DNA of 64,000 nucleotides from Phocoenobacter uteri (GCF_900454895.1 NZ_UGTA01000001.1:1116001-1180000), one strand, 5' to 3'; positions 16,934 through 25,999 are shown, numbered from the stretch's first letter. Made by a program: numbers and translations. The notes: generated by a model from the sequence alone, not told the origin.

Positions 16934-18505
16934 ATGAACAACATACACAACCATAAAATTTTAATTTTAGATTTCGGTTCGCAATATACTCAACTTATCG
17001 CACGTCGTGTGCGTGAGATTGGGGTTTATTGTGAGCTTTGGGCTTGGGACGTTACCGAAGAACAAATTCGTGAATTTAACCCAACAGGAATTATTCTTTC
17101 GGGTGGACCTGAAAGCACCACAGAACAAGGTAGCCCACGTGCCCCTGAATATGTATTCAATGCTGGCGTACCAGTGCTAGGTATCTGCTACGGAATGCAA
17201 ACAATGGCAATGCAACTTGGTGGCTTAACCGAAGGTTCAGATCATCGTGAATTTGGTTACGCACAAGTAGAATTAAAAGGACAAGATCAATTATTTGCAA
17301 AATTAAATGATAATTTGACCGCTTCAAATCCACAATTAGATGTGTGGATGAGTCACGGTGATAAAGTAACCAAATTACCACAAGGTTTCCAAGTAACAGG
17401 CTTAACCCCTACTTGTCCGATTGCGTCAATGTCAGATGAAAACCGTCAATTCTACGGTGTACAGTTCCACCCAGAAGTGACCCACACTAAACAAGGTTTA
17501 GGTTTATTAACTAATTTTGTGGTTAATATTTGTGGCTGTGAAACCAAGTGGACACCAGAAAATATCATTGAAGACGCTGTTGCTCGCATTAAAGCACAAG
17601 TGGGCGATGATGAAGTGATTTTAGGCTTATCTGGTGGTGTCGATTCATCGGTAGTCGCATTATTACTACACCGTGCTATCGGTAAAAAATTACACTGTGT
17701 TTTCGTGGATAACGGATTATTACGCTTAAACGAAGCTGATCAAGTAATGGAAATGTTTGGCGATAAATTCGGATTAAACATCATCAAAGTTGACGCGGAA
17801 CAACGTTTCCTAGATCGCCTTGCGGGTGTTGATGAGCCAGAAGCAAAACGCAAAATTATCGGTAATGTATTCGTGGAAGTGTTTGATGAAGAATCCCATA
17901 AACACAATAACGTAAAATGGTTAGCACAAGGTACAATTTACCCTGACGTAATCGAATCTGCGGCAAGTAAAACTGGCAAAGCTCACGTAATCAAATCCCA
18001 CCACAATGTTGGCGGATTACCTGATTATATGAAACTTGGTTTAGTTGAACCATTGCGTGAATTGTTTAAAGACGAAGTGCGTAAAATCGGCTTAGCCTTA
18101 GGCTTACCTGCTGAAATGCTTAACCGTCACCCATTCCCGGGACCGGGCTTAGGCGTACGTGTTTTAGGCGAAGTGAGAAAAGAATATTGCGACTTACTCC
18201 GCAAAGCAGACGCTATTTTTATCGAAGAACTACACAACGCCGATTGGTACTACAAAGTCAGCCAAGCCTTTACCGTATTTTTACCTGTGAAATCCGTTGG
18301 CGTAATGGGTGATGGACGTAAATACGACTGGGTTGTGTCACTGCGTGCCGTTGAAACCATCGACTTTATGACTGCACATTGGGCTCATTTACCTTATGAC
18401 TTACTAGGTAAAGTATCGAACCGCATTATCAACGAAGTTGAAGGCATTTCTCGTGTCGTTTATGATGTAAGTGGAAAACCACCTGCAACGATTGAGTGGG
18501 AGTGA
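16934..18505 (+). CDS. guaA: GMP synthase (glutamine-hydrolysing)
   Basis: Aminates XMP to GMP with glutamine and ATP. The class I amidotransferase domain has nucleophile Cys85 in GICYGMQ and the His-Glu pair in FHPEVTH. The ATP pyrophosphatase loop is SGGVDSS near residue 233, followed by the C-terminal dimerisation domain. It ends TIEWE, with 523 residues. The 3' end is the integration site of the prophage. The last codons in place are probably partly phage-supplied, since an alternative coding of I-E-W-E-stop remains at the far end of the prophage. Confidence 0.98.
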   Translation: MNNIHNHKILILDFGSQYTQLIARRVREIGVYCELWAWDVTEEQIREFNPTGIILSGGPESTTEQGSPRAPEYVFNAGVPVLGICYGMQTMAMQLGGLTEGSDHREFGYAQVELKGQDQLFAKLNDNLTASNPQLDVWMSHGDKVTKLPQGFQVTGLTPTCPIASMSDENRQFYGVQFHPEVTHTKQGLGLLTNFVVNICGCETKWTPENIIEDAVARIKAQVGDDEVILGLSGGVDSSVVALLLHRAIGKKLHCVFVDNGLLRLNEADQVMEMFGDKFGLNIIKVDAEQRFLDRLAGVDEPEAKRKIIGNVFVEVFDEESHKHNNVKWLAQGTIYPDVIESAASKTGKAHVIKSHHNVGGLPDYMKLGLVEPLRELFKDEVRKIGLALGLPAEMLNRHPFPGPGLGVRVLGEVRKEYCDLLRKADAIFIEELHNADWYYKVSQAFTVFLPVKSVGVMGDGRKYDWVVSLRAVETIDFMTAHWAHLPYDLLGKVSNRIINEVEGISRVVYDVSGKPPATIEWE

Positions 18506-18613
18506 TATTTTACTGTTTCATATTGTTTCAGGACATTTCAAAAATAGTATAAAAGCCTTAATTATAAGGCTTTTATCATTTCAGGGCGTTTCATCGCATT
18601 TCATTGTATTTCA
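18492..18613. other. attL region with guaA tail, terminator and phased TTTCA motifs
   Basis: About 120 bp here resembles 53238-53343. Both copies contain GAGTGGGA(A/G)T, ATATTTTACT, two blocks of TTTCA motifs and a guaA terminator hairpin (AAAAGCCTTA / TAAGGCTTTT at 18551-18574). The longest identical stretch is the 16-mer TTTCAGGGCGTTTCAT at 18579-18594. TTTCA occurs at 18516, 18526 and 18536, and at 18579, 18589, 18599 and 18609, at exact 10-bp spacing within each block. Confidence 0.8.
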
Positions 18614-18709
18614 ATTTTTTGTCGGTATAATCTGCGGTATTATTTTTCTATACCGTTAATTTTTTAGAAAATACCGTTATAAAACAAACGGTATTTATTT
18701 GGAGCTAAA

Positions 18710-19909
18710 ATGCTGAGTAATTCTAAACTTAAATCGCTTAAACCCAAAGAAAAAGCCTATAAAGTCGCTGATCGTGATGGGCTTTATGTTTTCGTGTCTA
18801 AGAAGGGGACCATTTCTTTTCGTTATGACTATATTATTAATAAAAGGCGGGAAACTTTAACAATTGGGCGATTTGGGGCTGATGGGATCAGTTTGAGTGA
18901 GGCTCGTGAGAAATTGATGATGGCGAGAAAATTGGTAAGTGAGGGAATTTCGCCGGCTAATGAGAAAAGGCAGAAAAAATTCAGCCTTAGCGGTTGCGGG
19001 AATTTCGGTTTTTTTGCTGAGAAATATTTGAAAGAGGTTGAGCTTGCGGAAAGTACAAGACAGTTGAGACGGGCGACATTTGAACGTGAGATTAAGCCTT
19101 ATTTTGGTAATAAGTTGATGACTGAGATTAAGGCGATTAATATTCGAAATCATTGTGAGATTATTCGTGATCGCGGTGCACCTTCTACGGCTATTTTTGT
19201 GAGAGATTTTTTTAATTTGGTGTATAAGTTTGCTATTTCAAAAGGGGCTGAATTTGGTAATCCTGCTGAGAAGGTGGCAAATTCTTCGATTGCGACCTTT
19301 AAGCCAAGGGAACGAGTTTTAACGCCTAGGGAAATTCATTTATTTTTCAATGAGCTGAATAATACTGAGCGTTATTTTACGCTTAGAAAAGGCATTTTGT
19401 TCATTCTTTATACGATGGTTAGAAAGGGCGAGTTAGTCTCTGCAAAATGGGATGAGTTTGATTTTAATAAGAATATTTGGACAATTCCCGCTGAGCGTAT
19501 GAAGGCAAGACGTTCGCACAATGTTTATTTATCGCGTCAGGCGCTGGAACTTTTGACGGCGTTTAAAATTTATAGTGAAGAGTCAGAATTTGTGATCCCT
19601 TCTCGTACTTCTTTATTCAAGCCGGTTTCTTTGAGTTCTTTAAATCGGGTTGTGAGTGAAACGGTGAAAATTATGCAGGATAAGGGTATGGAGATTGATC
19701 ACTTTACTATTCACGATTTAAGGCGAACCGCCTCTACTCTGCTCCACGAAAAAGGCTTTAATTCTGATTGGATTGAGAAGGCATTAGCCCACGAGCAGAA
19801 GGGGGTGAGGGCGGTTTATAATAAAGCGGAGTATGCAGAACAACGACGGGAGATGATGCAGAAATGGGCGGATATGGTAGATTGTTGGATTAGGGGGCAA
19901 TCTGTTTAA
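18710..19909 (+). CDS. int: Prophage tyrosine integrase (P4 type)
   Basis: Site-specific recombinase that inserts and excises the prophage at guaA. The N-terminal arm-binding DUF4102 domain spans about residues 1-90 (LKSLKPKEKAYKVADRDGLYV), followed by the core-binding domain and the catalytic domain with Arg238, His335, Arg338, His361 and the nucleophile Tyr370. All five residues are visible and the length of 399 is typical. Good ribosome site GGAG. It lies 204 bp from the guaA stop, next to attL. Confidence 0.95.
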   Translation: MLSNSKLKSLKPKEKAYKVADRDGLYVFVSKKGTISFRYDYIINKRRETLTIGRFGADGISLSEAREKLMMARKLVSEGISPANEKRQKKFSLSGCGNFGFFAEKYLKEVELAESTRQLRRATFEREIKPYFGNKLMTEIKAINIRNHCEIIRDRGAPSTAIFVRDFFNLVYKFAISKGAEFGNPAEKVANSSIATFKPRERVLTPREIHLFFNELNNTERYFTLRKGILFILYTMVRKGELVSAKWDEFDFNKNIWTIPAERMKARRSHNVYLSRQALELLTAFKIYSEESEFVIPSRTSLFKPVSLSSLNRVVSETVKIMQDKGMEIDHFTIHDLRRTASTLLHEKGFNSDWIEKALAHEQKGVRAVYNKAEYAEQRREMMQKWADMVDCWIRGQSV

Positions 19910-19983
19910 AAATAATCTGATAAAATCATTGATTTATGTGTATGCGTGTGTATAATAATTATTGATTAAGACAAGGAGGAAGC

Positions 19984-20169
19984 ATGCACTCAAGAGACTT
20001 AATCAAAGAGCTTAAAGCTATCGGTTGTTATCAAATCAGGAGTGGAAAAGGAGATCACCATATTTGGTATAGTCCAAAGACAGGTAAAAAATTTCCAATT
20101 ACGCATCCTGTTAAAGATATTCCAATCGGTACTTTAAGATCAATCAAAAAATCGGCAGGGCTTTTATAG
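19984..20169 (+). CDS. hicA: HicA-type mRNA interferase toxin
   Basis: A 61-residue dsRBD-fold toxin that cleaves mRNA in a translation-independent way. The typical pattern is the N-terminus SRDLIKELKAIG, the catalytic His region SGKGDHHIW (His25/26), and THPVKDIPIGTLRSIKKSAG. Ribosome site AAGGAGG. hicB follows 27 bp downstream. It is a lysogenic accessory pair next to the integrase. Confidence 0.93.
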   Translation: MHSRDLIKELKAIGCYQIRSGKGDHHIWYSPKTGKKFPITHPVKDIPIGTLRSIKKSAGLL

Positions 20170-20196
20170 CTCTGCCGAGCTTAAAGCGGAGGTTAT

Positions 20197-20631
20197 ATGC
20201 TATTTACAATCGGTGTTGAAACACCACAAGATGAAAATACAGCGTTTGGAATGGTTGTGCCAGCACTTTGTAATGATGAATATAGTTGTTTTAGTGCGGC
20301 GGATAGTGAAGGAGAGATTATCCCACAAGTAACAGACGCCATTCATACAATGCTTGAATTAATGATTGATGAAGAATTTGATATTTTGTCAATTAAAGAT
20401 AAAGGGTTCAGATTTTATAAAACCTTAGAAGATTATGATTATTGTGATACTTGGTTATTAATTGATATTGATTTAACCGCCTATTTTGGCAATAAAAAAC
20501 GCTTAAATATCACATTGCCACAATATTTAATTGATAGAATTGATAGTAAAGTCACGCATTCTGATATATACCGAGATAGAAGCCATTTCTTAGCCGTTGC
20601 CTCACAAAAAGAGCTAGGAAATAGAATTTAA
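20197..20631 (+). CDS. hicB: HicB-type antitoxin
   Basis: Antitoxin of HicA, 144 residues. A partial RNase H-like HicB fold at the N-terminus (GMVVPALCNDEYSCFSAADSEGEI) is followed by a C-terminal ribbon-helix-helix DNA-binding segment (LNITLPQYLIDRID...RSHFLAVASQKEL). It binds HicA and probably represses the pair. A strong terminator lies 24 bp after the stop. Confidence 0.92.
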   Translation: MLFTIGVETPQDENTAFGMVVPALCNDEYSCFSAADSEGEIIPQVTDAIHTMLELMIDEEFDILSIKDKGFRFYKTLEDYDYCDTWLLIDIDLTAYFGNKKRLNITLPQYLIDRIDSKVTHSDIYRDRSHFLAVASQKELGNRI

Positions 20632-20654
20632 TTGGTCAATTTTAATGTGATTAT

Positions 20655-20677
20655 GACCGCTTTTTGCGGTCTTTTTT
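20655..20677 (+). terminator. hicAB terminator
   Basis: GACCGC-TTTTT-GCGGTC followed by TTTTTT. Confidence 0.92.
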
Positions 20678-20685
20678 GTATATGA

Positions 20686-20785
20686 AGATCTACCTTGCAA
20701 AATAATGCAGAATTTGCATAATTTTGCGTGATTTTTTTGCAATAAAAAGATCTAAACAAGGCTATATCTAGCAAGGGAAGATCTA
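20686..20785. repeat. Three AGATCTA repeats left of the cos-like site
   Basis: AGATCTA occurs at 20686, 20748 and 20779, with spacings of 62 and 31 bp, in otherwise non-coding DNA between hicB and the portal gene. The related ATATCTA is at 20764. They could be terminase recognition sites beside cos; this is inference. Confidence 0.4.
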
Positions 20786-20825
20786 GCTTTTATTTTTGCG
20801 TAATAAGAGATCGTTTTAGTGGGCA

Positions 20826-20844
20826 GGCGTGGCGAGGGAATGAC
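20826..20844. other. Probable cohesive-end (cos) site
   Basis: GGCGTGGCGAGGGAATGAC is a GC-rich island in AT-rich DNA. As I recall the 19-base P2 cohesive end (GGCGAGGCGGGGAAAGCAC), 14 of 19 positions agree. It lies where P2 has cos, just outside the leftward portal and terminase genes. The rest of the 20632-21063 gap shows only the terminators and AGATCTA repeats listed separately. Confidence 0.6.
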
Positions 20845-21013
20845 TGCGTTTTGTGCGGTGTGGAAAGGGTTAAAATTTGGGCAAAAATTTAATTTATTGG
20901 GTTGGATTATTTTGGGATTTGGTATAATACAATGGCAGGATATTATTATTTAAACAGGCAAAGGCAAGCAGTTCTTTTTGGATTGGTTTTTGCAGTCTAT
21001 TTATTTTGAATAT

Positions 21014-21048
21014 AAAAAAATACAGCACGTTGTCGCACTGTATTTTTG
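21014..21048. terminator. Bidirectional terminator after the portal gene
   Basis: AAAATACAG / CTGTATTTT stem with an inner G-C rich part. The A-run on one side and T-run on the other allow termination in both directions. It ends the leftward portal-terminase transcript. Confidence 0.85.
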
Positions 21049-21063
21049 TCTATAAGGATCTGT

Positions 21064-22110
21064 TTATTTTTTCTTATCGTCTTTGCTTTCTAACAACTCA
21101 TATTCCTCAAAAGAAATCACTTCTCGTCCTAGCCAAGTGTTGATTTCTTTTAGTCGGCGTTGTAGTAGTTTTATCTCGTTGATAAAAAATACTTTCGCAG
21201 CTTTTTCCACGTCCCCAAATCCCCCAGTGTTGGTTGGGATTATTCCCATTAGTTGTGGTGGAACTCGGTGGGCGGCTAAAATATCATCTCGGCTCGTGTT
21301 CTTTATATTTAAAAATTCATCTTTGCCGACGGCGTCAGATAATGGAATCACTTTAATTCCGCCGTCCTTTCCTGCTGGGGCGTGAACGAATAGATTTTTA
21401 AAATTTCCTTTTCCTTTCGCTTGTTGTAACTGCTCTTTGATTTGCTCCCCTTCATCTTTGCCGATACCTGCGTCATTCACATAAATAATTGATCCTGCGT
21501 GAGCCCCATTCACATAATATTTTCGTCTGAACAATGTTGCACTTTCGTTGAGTAATAGGGATTGTAACGCACCCAAATAAGACGGTATTCCGTAAACTTC
21601 TTGATTTAAGTCCGGTTGATACAAATGGAAAATACTATCATCAGGAAATTCATAATCATCAACGCCATTCACTACTTGATAATATTTCCCTTGCTCCACG
21701 CCCACACGCACATATTTCGCAAGCGGTGCAGTCACTTTCAATGGTTCGCCTAATTTATTACGTTGCACTTGCAAATAAGCATTGCCAAAAAATAGAAAGT
21801 CCTGCACAAATTTTTCAAGTTGGGTGTAGCTTAAAAGGTCGGTGGTTTTAATGGTGCTGAGTAAAATATTTTTCTTAACGTCAATAGCACTTTCGTGATG
21901 AGTGGACGCCCCTCGCAATTTGGCCAAGCTGTTAAAACTAATCGGCGGTTCATAGTATTTATCGTGCATTAACACGCTCTCAAAATAATTGAGAATATCC
22001 GCACGATCAAGCATTGGGGTTGGATCGCCCAAGCTAAAAGAAAAGGCTTGTATACTTTCCGAAGCGGTGGTTTTTTTATGATTTTTTGCAAATTTTTTAG
22101 ATTTTTTCAT
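21064..22110 (-). CDS. Phage portal protein (P2 gpQ)
   Basis: Forms the dodecameric portal at one capsid vertex through which DNA is packaged. The length of 348 residues is close to P2 gpQ. Landmarks are the P2-family N-terminus with FSFGDPTPMLDRADIL, YYEPPISFNSLAKL and the C-terminal part HRVPPQLMGIIP. The start at 22110 is chosen because AGGA precedes it and it lies 11 bp after the terminase stop; a longer frame to 22203 would overlap the terminase gene. The two genes form a leftward operon. Confidence 0.93.
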   Translation of the reverse strand: MKKSKKFAKNHKKTTASESIQAFSFSLGDPTPMLDRADILNYFESVLMHDKYYEPPISFNSLAKLRGASTHHESAIDVKKNILLSTIKTTDLLSYTQLEKFVQDFLFFGNAYLQVQRNKLGEPLKVTAPLAKYVRVGVEQGKYYQVVNGVDDYEFPDDSIFHLYQPDLNQEVYGIPSYLGALQSLLLNESATLFRRKYYVNGAHAGSIIYVNDAGIGKDEGEQIKEQLQQAKGKGNFKNLFVHAPAGKDGGIKVIPLSDAVGKDEFLNIKNTSRDDILAAHRVPPQLMGIIPTNTGGFGDVEKAAKVFFINEIKLLQRRLKEINTWLGREVISFEEYELLESKDDKKK

Positions 22111-22121
22111 TGTCGATCCTG

Positions 22122-23900
22122 TTAGTAAGTAGAAATTGTGACACGGTTTGATGTTGCCGTTTCGCCAAACGGTACATTTAAAAGGGCGTGCATAATTGCC
22201 CAAGCAATATCGCCGTGACTCGCGTCTTCCGAGCGGTCAGACACATAGGTCATCTTCGTGCCACTGCGGGTCGGTTGGCGTTTGATAGTCATAAAGCTAG
22301 TGACGATTTTGTTATCATCAAACTTTAAACGGCGTTTTTGAATTAAGTTGCGAGCCTTCAACACCATTTCATTTTTCAATTCAGGGTTATAAGATAAACC
22401 GACTGCGTCAGGGCGGAATTTAAGCACTTCTTGATAAACCCCTGTTCCCATTCCTGTTGCGTCAATGGTAATGCGAGTAATGTTGTAGCTTTCACAATAG
22501 TGCTTAATATGTTTGGCTTGTTGTTCGTAATCTTCTGAATGATAGGTTTGGGTGTGTAATACACGATATTCGCCCCCTTCCACTTTCGGCGGTGCAATTA
22601 ACGCCAGTGCTGCACGGTCGCCAGTAAAAGCAGGATCGTAACCTAGCCACACTTCACGATTGCCAAATGGACGAGCATAACCTTCAAAAGGTTTATAATC
22701 TGCCCATTCCATAAGCGAATCTGTTTGACATTTTTCTAAATCAGCAAATTTAAATACACTCAAATTATCATCAGCAAATTCACACATAAACAGCTGATTG
22801 AATTTTTCTTCTGAGTTTTCAAATTTCAAATCTTCAATATTAAATAAATCACAGCCTCCTCGCTCTGCGTCATAGATATTCACAATTTGTCGCCATTTGC
22901 GATCAGGACATAATTTACCGTGCATTAAATGTTCGTGTGAAATATTGATATTAACGCGATCCGCTTTGGCTCGTCCTTGATTAAACTCTTTACCACTCCA
23001 AAACGCATAGGCAGGGTGGGCTTTTGTTGATGGTGTTGAAAAGTAAGTTTGACGAAATTGTTTTTGAGATGCCATTGCACTTGCCACCGTTTGTATTTCA
23101 TCAAATTTAGGCACCCAAAAGATTTCATCAAAATATAAATTGCCATGATAACTTTGGGCTGTGGCTGAGTTCGTCCCTAAAAAATACAGCTCTGCCCCAT
23201 TGGGTAATAAAATGGTTTCGCCTTTCAGCTCCACATCTGCCACACGTCTTGCATAAGCGGTAATATAAGAACGGAACATCAATGCTTGCTTTTTACTCGC
23301 CGATAAAAAGATTTGGTTTCGCCCTGTTTTGAGTGCGTCCACAAATGCCTCGTGGGCAAAATAATAAGTCGCACCGATTTGGCGTGATTTCAAAATGGTG
23401 CGAATGCGATTAGTCAGCCCAGCCGTGTACCACATTTTTTGATAATCAAACATCGTCTTATCAAATTCAGTGATTAACAGCATTTTTTGTTCTTCTGAAA
23501 TCGGGTTTTTATCACCGGTTTTGCGATTTTCAATATTTTGATTACGGCGTTTTAGTTTAGGGTTCAAGTCCGTTTCATTGCCTTCGCCATAAGAATATTT
23601 TTTAATTCTGGCGACACCTTCCATTTGACGGCGTAATAAATCAATTTCTTTAAAATCGCCCCCTGTTTTATTTTCTTTTAAGATCAATAAACAAAGGCGA
23701 TTTTCAATCGCCATTTCCACACGCCCAACAGGTGCTTTATCTTCCCAGTTTTCTCGCTTTTTCCAACTTGCCACCGTGTTATAAGGCAAATCCAACTGTT
23801 TTGCGATTTCTGAAATTTTGTAGCCAGCAAAAAACATCACTTGGGCTTTGCGTTTTTTCTCTGTAGTTTCTAGTTCTTTTTCAGTTTCAGAAAGTTCCAT
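22122..23900 (-). CDS. Terminase large subunit, ATPase (P2 gpP)
   Basis: DNA-packaging motor, 592 residues. An N-terminal helix-turn-helix (about residues 27-47, ISEIAKQLDLPYNTVASWKK) is followed by the ATPase domain with Walker A-like KSRQIGAT at 171-178 and Walker B LYFDE at 255-259. The C-terminal RNase H-like nuclease contains GYDPAFTGDRAAL and IDATGMG. The length matches P2 gpP (about 590). It is divergent from the scaffold gene; the shared upstream region holds phased GTTTC motifs. Confidence 0.95.
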   Translation of the reverse strand: MELSETEKELETTEKKRKAQVMFFAGYKISEIAKQLDLPYNTVASWKKRENWEDKAPVGRVEMAIENRLCLLILKENKTGGDFKEIDLLRRQMEGVARIKKYSYGEGNETDLNPKLKRRNQNIENRKTGDKNPISEEQKMLLITEFDKTMFDYQKMWYTAGLTNRIRTILKSRQIGATYYFAHEAFVDALKTGRNQIFLSASKKQALMFRSYITAYARRVADVELKGETILLPNGAELYFLGTNSATAQSYHGNLYFDEIFWVPKFDEIQTVASAMASQKQFRQTYFSTPSTKAHPAYAFWSGKEFNQGRAKADRVNINISHEHLMHGKLCPDRKWRQIVNIYDAERGGCDLFNIEDLKFENSEEKFNQLFMCEFADDNLSVFKFADLEKCQTDSLMEWADYKPFEGYARPFGNREVWLGYDPAFTGDRAALALIAPPKVEGGEYRVLHTQTYHSEDYEQQAKHIKHYCESYNITRITIDATGMGTGVYQEVLKFRPDAVGLSYNPELKNEMVLKARNLIQKRRLKFDDNKIVTSFMTIKRQPTRSGTKMTYVSDRSEDASHGDIAWAIMHALLNVPFGETATSNRVTISTY

Positions 23901-23929
23901 AGCGTTTCATTAAGTTTCCTAACGTTTCA
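23884..23929. repeat. Five phased GTTTC/GTTCC motifs at the terminase-scaffold divergent region
   Basis: GTTTC (once GTTCC) occurs at 23884, 23894, 23904, 23914 and 23924, at an exact 10-bp period. The array overlaps the terminase start and its upstream region. The same motif and period occur at attL and attR, which suggests one phage protein binding all three places. Confidence 0.6.
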
Positions 23930-24080
23930 TTTGTGATGAAAGTGTAGAAAAGGCATATCGCTATTTATATTTAATTGATTTGTAAAATTATTTTTCACAA
24001 TTCAAAGGGATAGAACAAAGTAAATAACATTGGCAAGATTTAGCAGAATTCAATTTATGTTACTGAAACAGGAAAACGCA

Positions 24081-24899
24081 ATGCCGAAAAAAACACAAAA
24101 ATGGTTTGTTGTTGCAACAGAGGGGGCAACCACAGACGGACGCACAATCAACCGCTCTTGGATTGAGCAGATGGCTGAAAGTTATGACCCTAAAACTTAT
24201 GGGGCAAGAATTAACCTTGAGCATATTAAAACGTGGCTTTATCGTGAAAATGAACCACACGCAAAAAGTTATGGTGATGTTACCGCTTTAAAAACTGCAG
24301 AAAATGAAGACGGTAAATTGCAATTACTGGCACAAATTGACCCAACCGATGACCTTATCAAATTAAACAAAGCACGTCAGAAAATCTACACTTCTGTTGA
24401 AATTGATCCAAATTTTGCTGATTCAGGCAAGGCTTATTTAGTCGGTTTAGCCGTAACAGATAGCCCTGCAAGTTTAGGGACTGAAATGTTGGCATTTGCA
24501 AGCGGTGCAAAAGATAACCCACTTAATAACCGCAAGCAAAATCCTGAAAATGTATTTAGTGAAGCAATTGAAACGGTGTTTGAATTTGCAGAAGAAAAGG
24601 AAGAATTTAAGGTTTTGGATAAGCTGAAAAGTTTATTTGCGAAAAAAGAAAAAACCGACAATCAAGTTTTTGCAGATCATCAACAAGCGATTGAGCTTTT
24701 AGGTAAAAAAATTGATGAACAGGCGGAAGAATTGGCAAGTTTGAAAGCTGAAAATGCGGAAATTTCTGCAAAATTTACAAAAAATCAAACCGCTTATGAA
24801 AAGCTACAAAATACCTTTAATCAATTACGCCAAGAGCCAGAGCAGGAATTTACGCGTCCAACGGTAACAGGCGAAAAAGCAACAGAAATCATTTTATAA
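24081..24899 (+). CDS. Capsid scaffolding protease (P2 gpO)
   Basis: Internal scaffold and autocatalytic serine protease of the prohead. The N-terminal protease part has His in INLEHIKTW and the Ser segment IYTSVEID. A C-terminal coiled-coil scaffold (residues about 190-262, Glu/Lys/Ala-rich) follows. The start at 24081 (MPKKTQKWFVV) has AGGAA upstream; an in-frame extension to 24030 lacks a ribosome site. 272 residues. First gene of the rightward capsid operon. Confidence 0.9.
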   Translation: MPKKTQKWFVVATEGATTDGRTINRSWIEQMAESYDPKTYGARINLEHIKTWLYRENEPHAKSYGDVTALKTAENEDGKLQLLAQIDPTDDLIKLNKARQKIYTSVEIDPNFADSGKAYLVGLAVTDSPASLGTEMLAFASGAKDNPLNNRKQNPENVFSEAIETVFEFAEEKEEFKVLDKLKSLFAKKEKTDNQVFADHQQAIELLGKKIDEQAEELASLKAENAEISAKFTKNQTAYEKLQNTFNQLRQEPEQEFTRPTVTGEKATEIIL

Positions 24900-24911
24900 G
24901 GAAAACCAACT

Positions 24912-25997
24912 ATGCAATTAAACGCAACAACAGAACAAAAATTAATGCAATATGCAGAAGACACAGCAAAACATAATAAAGTGGATTGTAGCCGTGTGTT
25001 AAGTGGCTTATCTTATAGCATTGATCCATCAGTCCAACAAAAACTAGAAAAAGAAGTATTATTAAAATCTGATTTTCTAAAACGTATCAATATTGTTCCA
25101 GTAACGGAATTAAAAGGCGAAACATTACGCTTAGGCGTGGCAAGTACGATCGCAAGCCGAACTGATACATCGGTGGGCAGTGCGGTGCGTGTGCCTGAAA
25201 ATATCATGGGAATGGAGCAACAAGACTATGAATGTTTCCAAACCAATTTTGACACCTTTATTTCTTTTGCTCAGCTTGATACTTGGGCAAAATTCCCTGA
25301 TTTTGGCAAACGTATTGGCGATTTAAAAGCAAAACGTATCGCCCTTGACCGTATTATGATTGGTTGGAACGGTACACAAGCAGCTAAAACGACTAACCGC
25401 ACTTCAAATCCATTACTGCAAGATGTTAACAAAGGCTGGTTGCAACTTATCCGTGAAAATGCTGCTGAAAGTGTTTTAACTCAAGACAAAACCAAAGATG
25501 GCAAAATCATTGTGAATGTCAATAAAGGCGATAAAAATACTGCAGAATACAAAACCCTTGATGGATTAGTTTATGCGGCAACGTCTGATTTAATTGCAGA
25601 AGAGTTTCAAGATGAAACAAATCTTGTGGCAATTATGAGCCGTGATTTACTCACAGATAAATATTTCCCACTACAAAACGACCCAACTGCAACAGAAAAA
25701 CTAGCAGGCGATACGATTATCAGCCAAAAACGTGTCGGTGGATTACCTGCGGTAACCGTGCCATATTTCCCTAAAAAAACCATTTTGATTACGTCACTTG
25801 ATAACCTTTCTATTTATTATCAAGACGGCAAAATGCGACGTTTGTGGAAAGAACACGCAGAAGCAAACCGCTATGAAGACTTTATGTCATCAAACGAGGC
25901 TTATGTTGTTGAAAATTACAAAGCAGTGGCACTCATTGAAAATATTCATTTAGTTGATGAAGACAAAGCCCGTGCGGAAATTACGATTGAAGGTTAA
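24912..25997 (+). CDS. Major capsid protein (P2 gpN)
   Basis: HK97-fold major head protein, 361 residues, similar in length to P2 gpN (357). Landmarks: KSDFLKRINIVPVTELKGE, the dense central LDTWAKFPDF, and the C-terminal RRLWKEHAEANRYEDFMSSNEAYVVE. In P2 the N-terminal about 31 residues are removed by gpO. The ribosome site AAGGAA lies before the start; the next gene follows after two bases. Confidence 0.95.
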   Translation: MQLNATTEQKLMQYAEDTAKHNKVDCSRVLSGLSYSIDPSVQQKLEKEVLLKSDFLKRINIVPVTELKGETLRLGVASTIASRTDTSVGSAVRVPENIMGMEQQDYECFQTNFDTFISFAQLDTWAKFPDFGKRIGDLKAKRIALDRIMIGWNGTQAAKTTNRTSNPLLQDVNKGWLQLIRENAAESVLTQDKTKDGKIIVNVNKGDKNTAEYKTLDGLVYAATSDLIAEEFQDETNLVAIMSRDLLTDKYFPLQNDPTATEKLAGDTIISQKRVGGLPAVTVPYFPKKTILITSLDNLSIYYQDGKMRRLWKEHAEANRYEDFMSSNEAYVVENYKAVALIENIHLVDEDKARAEITIEG

Positions 25998-25999
25998 CA

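Noticed and set aside
23977..23999. Possible Ogr binding site upstream of the scaffold gene (TGT...ACA)
   Set aside because: The spacing is 13 bases, not the 12 of the P2 consensus; too weak to call.
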